DNA of 64,000 nt. Source: Poa pratensis (taxonomy: Eukaryota > Streptophyta > Magnoliopsida > Poales > Poaceae). The position numbers and the translations under genes were made by a program. The DNA is taken from NCBI GenBank assembly GCA_947311845.1, contig CAMZMU010000107.1:39106588-39170587 (forward strand), written 5' to 3'. How positions within the stretch are numbered: position 1 is the first letter of the stretch; the number at the start of each line of letters is the position of its first letter. Below the pieces are notes generated by a model. The model did no database searches. It was not told where the DNA came from and worked only from the letters and a program-made list of their open reading frames with translations. Of the stretch, positions 58,640 to 64,000 are shown one piece after another.

Positions 58640-59248
58640 TTCGTGTACGCATTGGAGAGGGAGGAAGGTTCACCGCCATTCCATACACCACGGACAGTGA
58701 CAGACACATTGCGTTCAACTCTCAAGCGTGGAGGGAGTTTCATGCGCCACGAAAATATGGCTGTTGGACAAGCTATCGTCATCACACTAAGGACCGCCAC
58801 TCCAACAACTCGCACGTGTCATTGGTGATCAACTATGTTTAGCGTTGAGATCGACAATAGTTTATTTGCACTACTCATTTAACTATGTTGAATAGCTCAA
58901 AGTGTATTCGTGGTACTATGGAGTCTAGCTAAACTACTCATTTCACAATAGCGCAACTACTAGCGCGGATATTTCCTGTAATAATTCAAGTTCTGTTATT
59001 TTCATGTGAATTTTGCTACTTATTGTAGTTCAGTAGGCTGTCATTAGCGTGTCCCGCCTCGCCAGTAATCCAAAGTGTCACGGCGTGGCCGGGCACTCGC
59101 CGGTGATCCCAGGCTAATCACCGGCATGCTCGCGCACTCGCATGTGATCTCAAATAGCACTCGCGTGAAGTTACCGGCGTGTGTGTTTCTCGCCGGTGAT
59201 CCCAAAACGCCACGTCGGCGATGAGCTGTTTCCTTGTAATGCACACCA
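58640..59248. other. Unassigned flank with possible coding remnant and GC-rich repeats
   Basis: 58640-58828 stays open after the Harbinger-like insertion (a stretch with ALEREEGS and GGSFMRHENMAVGQ). With 57770-57824 it may be a fragment of one older exon. 59040-59230 has three similar phrases of the type CGCCGGTGATCCCA. No confident assignment. Confidence 0.35.
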
Positions 59249-60336
59249 ATGAACAAGGTGTTCTTGTGGACGAGGTTGTCATTAGGTAGCAAAAACGTGA
59301 AGCAAGGAAAAAACAAGAGAAGGAAAAGGCACAAAGGGCTGCTACAAGTAAAAAAGAAGGGCAAATCTCATAGAGTCAACTACAAGGACATGGAAAACAG
59401 TGAATATGCAACCCTGAGGCAAGGTAACCGGTATGAAACTATTGAGAGGGATGACAATATTAAGGGAGTGAAATGCGTCAACAGTCCGAGAACTCACCGG
59501 CCATGTCCAAAACCGTCCCCGATGTAAGAAAATGCATCAATACGGTCCTTGATATTGCTTAGCATGTCCACCTACGGTCCTGGCTACGTATCTAACCGTA
59601 AAGCTGACGTGGCTAGTGGGCGGGCCCCGACGGTGCAGCAGTGTAAATTTTTCACTACCGTCATCTACAAATTCAACCGAAAACATGCCCAAAGTTCAGA
59701 CCTAAAACCCTAAATTCTACACAACTCTCCACCAGAACTATCAACATTACCATCTACTCTACACTAAACACTGAAGCAAACGAAAAGAGTAGAAGAATAT
59801 AACTCACCGTAGATGGGAAGGGTGTCTCCTTCCCGCCGCCGAACAGGCACCATCTCCGGCCGCCTACCAAGATGATCGACTTGCTGCGGCACCACGATCA
59901 TCTTGTTCGCCGCCTTCAATCGTCTCCGTCCGCCCCGCGTATCACCTGCTTCCGCTGCCGAAAAGCAGGGGAAATAGGGGCTGCACTGGAAACGGAAAGC
60001 GGGAGCAGTTGCAAAATTACAAGACGCGCTGACATCGCTTCGCACCGTGCTGGGCCCGCCCACTAGCCACGTCAGCTTCATACGGTTAGATACACAGCCA
60101 GGACCGTAGGTGGACATGCTAAGCAACATCAAGGACCGTATTGATGCATTTTCTGACATCGGGGATGGTTTTGGACATGGCCGGTGAGTTCCGGGACTGT
60201 TGATGCATTTCACACATATTAAGGATACAAAATTCTGGTGCATGGAACAATTGTTCATGTACAAGGATTTCTATGTTTCTTTGAGGCATCTTGTGCGTCC
60301 AATGCACCCTCTTAACCTTGAGCACCTCAAGTCCAA
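59249..60336 (+). pseudogene. Older transposon-type ORF, N-terminal part, interrupted by a MULE
   Basis: The frame 59249-59465 (very basic, with KRRKRHKG) and the frame after 60216 (DTKFWCMEQLFMYKDFY) are continuous across the 9-bp target site when the MULE is disregarded. The style resembles uncharacterised transposon-associated proteins common in grass genomes. The frame runs into the LINE near 60336 and appears to resume at 62701. No catalytic motif identified. Confidence 0.5.
59466..60215. mobile_element. Mutator-like element (MULE), non-autonomous
   Basis: Terminal inverted repeats of about 162 bases (59466-59627 and 60052-60215) start GAGTGAAATGC and GTGTGAAATGC. The 9-bp flank ATATTAAGG is duplicated (59457-59465 and 60216-60224), which is characteristic of Mutator elements. 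The 424-base centre is GC-richer, has a reverse-strand open frame (60264-59764) that also crosses one TIR, and may hold captured host sequence. No transposase. Confidence 0.92.
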
Positions 60337-62700
60337 GTTGTTTTTTTTGCTAAAGCTGCAGCTAGAGTTGTTTCGTCTCAATTTTGGTGAGATAACTTTA
60401 TTACCTAAGATCAACGAGTCATAAATGATTCAACAATTTAGACCTATATGCCTTCTTAACGTTAGTTTTAAAATATTCACCAAAGTGGCTATAATTCGAC
60501 TGAACAATGTGGCAGATCATGTGGTTCGTCCGTCTCAGACGACTTTTATGCAAGGTCGCAAAATCCTTGATGGAGCTGCGATCCTACATGAAACAGTTTA
60601 CGAGCTCCATAGGAAAGAGCTGAATGGGGTAATTCTTAAAATTGACTTTGAGAAAGCTTATGATAAAGTCAAATGGTATTTCCTTCAGCAGACCCTCAGA
60701 TTGAAAGGTTTTTCTACCGAGTGGTGTGCGTTAATAAATAGCTTTGTTTCGGGAGGAAGTGTAGCCATTAAGGTCAATGATGACACTGGCAAATACTTTC
60801 AAACAAAAAAGGACTCAGAAAGGGTGACTCGTTATCGCCAATACGCTAAATCTTGATCGAACGCGCAAATCTGAGGGTCAAATTGAAGGAGTGATTCCAC
60901 ATCTTGTCGATGGTGGTTTATCGATTCTTCAATATGCTGATGATACAATTCTTTTTATGGAACATAATATCGATAAAGCTCGGAACCTAAAGCTGATTTT
61001 GTCAGCCTTCGAGCAACTTTCAGGCCTTAAGATAAATTTTTGTAAAAGTGAATTGTTTTGCTTTGGTGAGGCTCGAGAAAATGCCGCCTTGTATGTTGAA
61101 CTTCTTGGCTGTGAGTAAGGACAATTTCCTATCAACTATTTGGGTATTTCGATTCATTATCGGAAACTTACAAATGCTGAATGGAAAAAAGGTGTACGAA
61201 AGACTTCAATTTCGTTTAAATAGCTGGAAAGGCAAACTGTTATCCCTGGGTGGAAGATTGGATCTCATAAACTCGGTACTAATGAACATGGTACTGTACA
61301 TGATTTTATTCTTCCAATTGCCCAAAGGAGTCTTAAAACGATTGGATTATTTCAGGTCTAGATTCTTTTGGCAAGGGGATTGTGAGAAGAAAAAATAGCG
61401 TCTGACTAAATGGAGTGTGGTTTGTTTCCCTAAAGACCAAGGAGGGCTCGGAATTCATGACTTTGAGGTCAAGAATAGAGCCTTGCTAGGTAAATGACTC
61501 TTTAAACTTCTTTCTGAAGATGGAGTTTGGGAAACCCTCCTTAGGAGAAAGTGTGTGGGAGATCAATTTTTTCTCATGTTCTTTGGAAACCTAGTGATTC
61601 ACACTTCAGGGCAGGCCCCATGGCTACAAAGAAGTTTTTTTTTCCCACAAGGATCTTTGTCAATTAGGGATGGATCGAAAATTCGTTTCTGGGAGGATAA
61701 ATGGCTAGGCCAGGCTACCCTCAGAGAACAATATCCTGCTCTGTATACTATTGTACGAAACAAAAGCGACATGATCGCGAAAGTGTTGGGTACCTACCCA
61801 CCAGATATTTCGTTCAGAAGAAGTTTACTTGGAACAAGACATGCATCCTGAAATGCCTTCCTCATCCGATTGGATTCAGTTAATTGTCGGAAGGTCTAGA
61901 TAAATTTCAATGGAATGTTATGAAGAATGGTAAATTCTCGGTTGATTCTATGTATAGAGCACTAATTCTACCCAAAGTCGATATTAAGGATAATAGGAAA
62001 ATTTGGAAGATGAAGATCCCGCTAAAAACTAAAGTGTTTGCGTGGTATCTTCGTCGAGGAGTAATTCTTACAAAAGATAAACTTGCCAAGAGCAATTGGC
62101 ACGAAAGTAAAAATGTGTGTTTTCTGTCAACATGACGAGACCATTTACACTTATTCTTCCAGTGTGAATTCGCCAGGTCTATATGGTCAGCCATCCAGAT
62201 AGATTCTACCTTACATCCACCGCGTACTGTTACAAACATTTTTGGCAACTGGTTAAATGATGTGGATCCTAGGTTTAAATCTTCAGTAGGGTGGACGCGA
62301 TTGTCGTAATTTGGTCGATGTGGCTATGTAGAAATGACAAGGTTTCTAACGATAAAAATGCTTCTGTTATGCAGATTATCTATCAGTGTACAACTACGCT
62401 ATGAGCATGGTCGGCCCTGCAGCGCGTGGAGCATCAAGATTTATTTTTGGAGGTGACGTCGAGGCTGGAGGCTGCGGTCAGGGAGTTATTCTCCCGGCAT
62501 GGATGGCAAGATAGACTCCAGATAGACCTAGCATCATCTTAGGCGGATCTACAATTTCTCATTATGATATGTAATTCGCCTTTTTATTTTTGTTCCGAAT
62601 TGGTTGCTGGTGAACTGGTGGCTGCGTGCATCTTAGCTATGCAGAGGCCGGTGTAATGCTTAAAACTTTTAAGTAATAAAACTCATTTATCTAAAAAAAA
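60337..62700 (+). mobile_element. 5'-truncated LINE (L1-type), degenerate
   Basis: It begins inside the reverse transcriptase region and ends at an A-run (62691-62700) after AAGTAATAAAACTC, a usual plant LINE tail. The 5' border near 60337 is a T-run and is approximate. I could not find a TSD. It lies inside the older transposon-type ORF. Confidence 0.8.
60425..62320 (+). pseudogene. LINE ORF2: reverse transcriptase and zf-RVT remnants
   Basis: Pieces in several frames: FRPICLLN and DFEKAYDKVKW (60425-60856), the catalytic YADD (near 60934), GGRLDLINSVL (61048-61398), IRFWEDKW (61555-61851), and the C-terminal IPLKTKVFAWYLRRG region (61884-62135) typical of the zf-RVT domain. Stops and frameshifts separate all pieces, and a segment between GLRKGDSLSPI and the YADD block is shortened. 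No endonuclease domain is present because of 5' truncation. It cannot be active. Confidence 0.85.
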
Positions 62701-63786
62701 GTGACCGGACAAATGGGGCTACATCACCTTATGGTGCTTCAGTGCAACTACACCATAACCCTTGTTCGGAAGTTCTTTGTCACTCTTGTGACTAAGGGTG
62801 ATGATGCTCACACTCTCAAGTGGATGACAAGATCAACCCCATGTGAGTCCAATTTCTATGAATTTGCTGAGGTGCTAGGATACACTTTTGATGGCCCCAA
62901 TGTTGTTGGTCATCACATTCACGCTCGGGCAGGCATGACAAGGCAAAGCTTACATCACTCTATGGCTCTGACGGTATTGTTGTCTCTATCACCGGTGTGC
63001 TACAATCATCTTGCGCACATCTTCAGGGAGAACATTGCTCCAATTGGTGGAAACAATGATGTTATTCACACATCTCTTGTCAAGTTATTGTAGCTTGCTT
63101 ATGAATGTGCTGAAAATGAAGACCTTGACAAGGATTCTCTTTGGATGTGATGGACTTTGTGATCAATGAAATCTATGATGCTACGATGCGCAGGCACATT
63201 CTTCCATATGCTCCTTATATCATGTTGCTCATCAAAAAAGGCTCTAGAAAATGAAGACTTGAGTGTTGATTGTGAGGACCACAAGGTCAAGAAACCCTAC
63301 GTCAAGAAGAACGTGGTCGTTGCTCCTGCCGCTCCTAAAACTTTCATGAGAGATGCTTGTGCTGGTAGAAACACTCGTGGGATGAACACCGTTGCATCCT
63401 CTATTGCTAGTGAGGTTAATAAACTGATTTGGTTTCAAACAAATGTACTGTGTATGAAGATTCATATTCTCAAGGAACAATACAATGCATGCCGTGAGCG
63501 CCGCAAACTCGCCACTTCTCAGCAGCTTATACTCCATCATGTCACTGGTGCCAAGGGTTCTCTTCCCAAGTCCACACCTCCGTTTGCCTACAACAAGTGG
63601 AATACTTCACAAGTCAACTGGGTTGAGATGGAGAAGCACCTCTGTGGTGCTCCGGCAACGACTTCTTCCACATGTGCACTGAGAGCGAAGGTGGGGAAGC
63701 CGATGATGATGATGATGATGATTACGCGAATGGGGATGATGCTTCTGAGGAGTCCAAGGACTGTGAGTGGTCTTCTAGGGTCGTAG
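62701..63786 (+). pseudogene. Older transposon-type ORF, C-terminal part
   Basis: 62701-63093 (with LKWMTRSTPCESNFYEFAEV and IFRENIAPIGGNNDVI) and, after a stop and a shift, 63166-63786 (Lys/Val-rich, then WNTSQVNWVEMEKHLCG). A third frame past 63660 is a run of Asp codons. The text resembles uncharacterised grass transposon proteins (possibly the 'putative plant transposon protein' class, from memory). The phrase CGATGCCAAAGGGGGAG after it is also common behind such ORFs. It is broken by at least one stop and one frameshift. Confidence 0.55.
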
Positions 63787-64000
63787 CATCGCTCCTTTAA
63801 CTTTTATGGCGTTTCGATGCCAAAGGGGGAGAAGTAGTTCTATAAGGATATCCGTGGGGATTTGCAAGGGTCGGGCACAAGCTTTTGCTCATTTGTTCGT
63901 TTATCTTGAAAGGTTGTGTACATTTATCTTAGTGTTGGACTTATTTGCTACCATTTGTGGTTTGTGTGCTTGAGAACTATGATTTAATTATGGTTGTAGG
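63787..64000 (+). other. 3' flank of the transposon-type ORF
   Basis: AT-rich non-coding sequence to the window end. Nothing recognisable beyond likely continuation of the same old element. Confidence 0.4.

Noticed and set aside
63700..63780. Met-rich repeat at the end of the last frame
   Set aside because: It is the out-of-frame reading of a GAT (Asp) codon run in the older ORF.

Overview
The window is plant nuclear DNA, almost certainly from a large-genome grass of the Pooideae (wheat, barley, oat or ryegrass type). The evidence is deep nesting of LTR retrotransposons with tRNA-Asp or initiator-tRNA-Met primer sites, Copia LTRs beginning TGTTGGAGATATGCCC as in the BARE/Angela group, and a GC-rich first exon in the one host gene. 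I saw no bacterial genes, rRNA, complete tRNA or CRISPR array.

About the first 50 kb is a retrotransposon graveyard whose layering can be read from target-site duplications (TSDs). Stack 1: a Gypsy element (E, LTR end at 1-1134, gag at 1223-1396 and 18752-19572) was split by element D (1397-18746, TSD ATAAT). The 5' LTR of D was split by a 3.9-kb solo LTR (A, 1756-13060, TSD GAGCT). A was split by a reverse-strand Gypsy-like element with an abnormal LTR-internal-LTR-internal structure (K, 4532-11945). Stack 2: a truncated LTR (F, 19573-22484, split by a reverse Copia solo LTR, G) belongs with a primer site at 22495, a broken ORF at 42273-43143 and a 3' LTR at 45513-47239 (together element H). 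H is split by a truncated reverse A-family LTR (I). I is split by a gag-only Copia element (J, 23944-42120, TSD TGTAT). Each LTR of J was hit separately by one related Gypsy-like family: full-length B (24045-31306, TSD GGTAC) in the 5' LTR and solo LTR C (40064-41793, TSD GGCGG) in the 3' LTR. A further LTR with primer site (L) lies at about 48031-49548.

B, D and H are relatives without pol. They share LTR starts, a long 3' non-coding block, a repeated polypurine-tract-like motif (TAAGCTTGGGGATG) at several internal sites, and an acidic ORF of unknown function that is intact (485 codons) only in B. This is the most likely poorly described system in the window.

The one convincing host gene is at 51327-56715 (+): 13 exons, 521 codons, a predicted plastid membrane protein of the family of Arabidopsis At5g03900. 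It has a GC-AG intron carrying a probable Helitron, a tandem duplication that made a decoy terminal-exon acceptor, a duplicated 3' end and a short uORF. To its right are a Harbinger-like element with a GC-rich payload (57825-58639), a long-TIR Mutator-like element with a 9-bp TSD (59466-60215) and a degenerate LINE (about 60337-62700). The last two lie inside one older transposon-type ORF that runs on to 63786.
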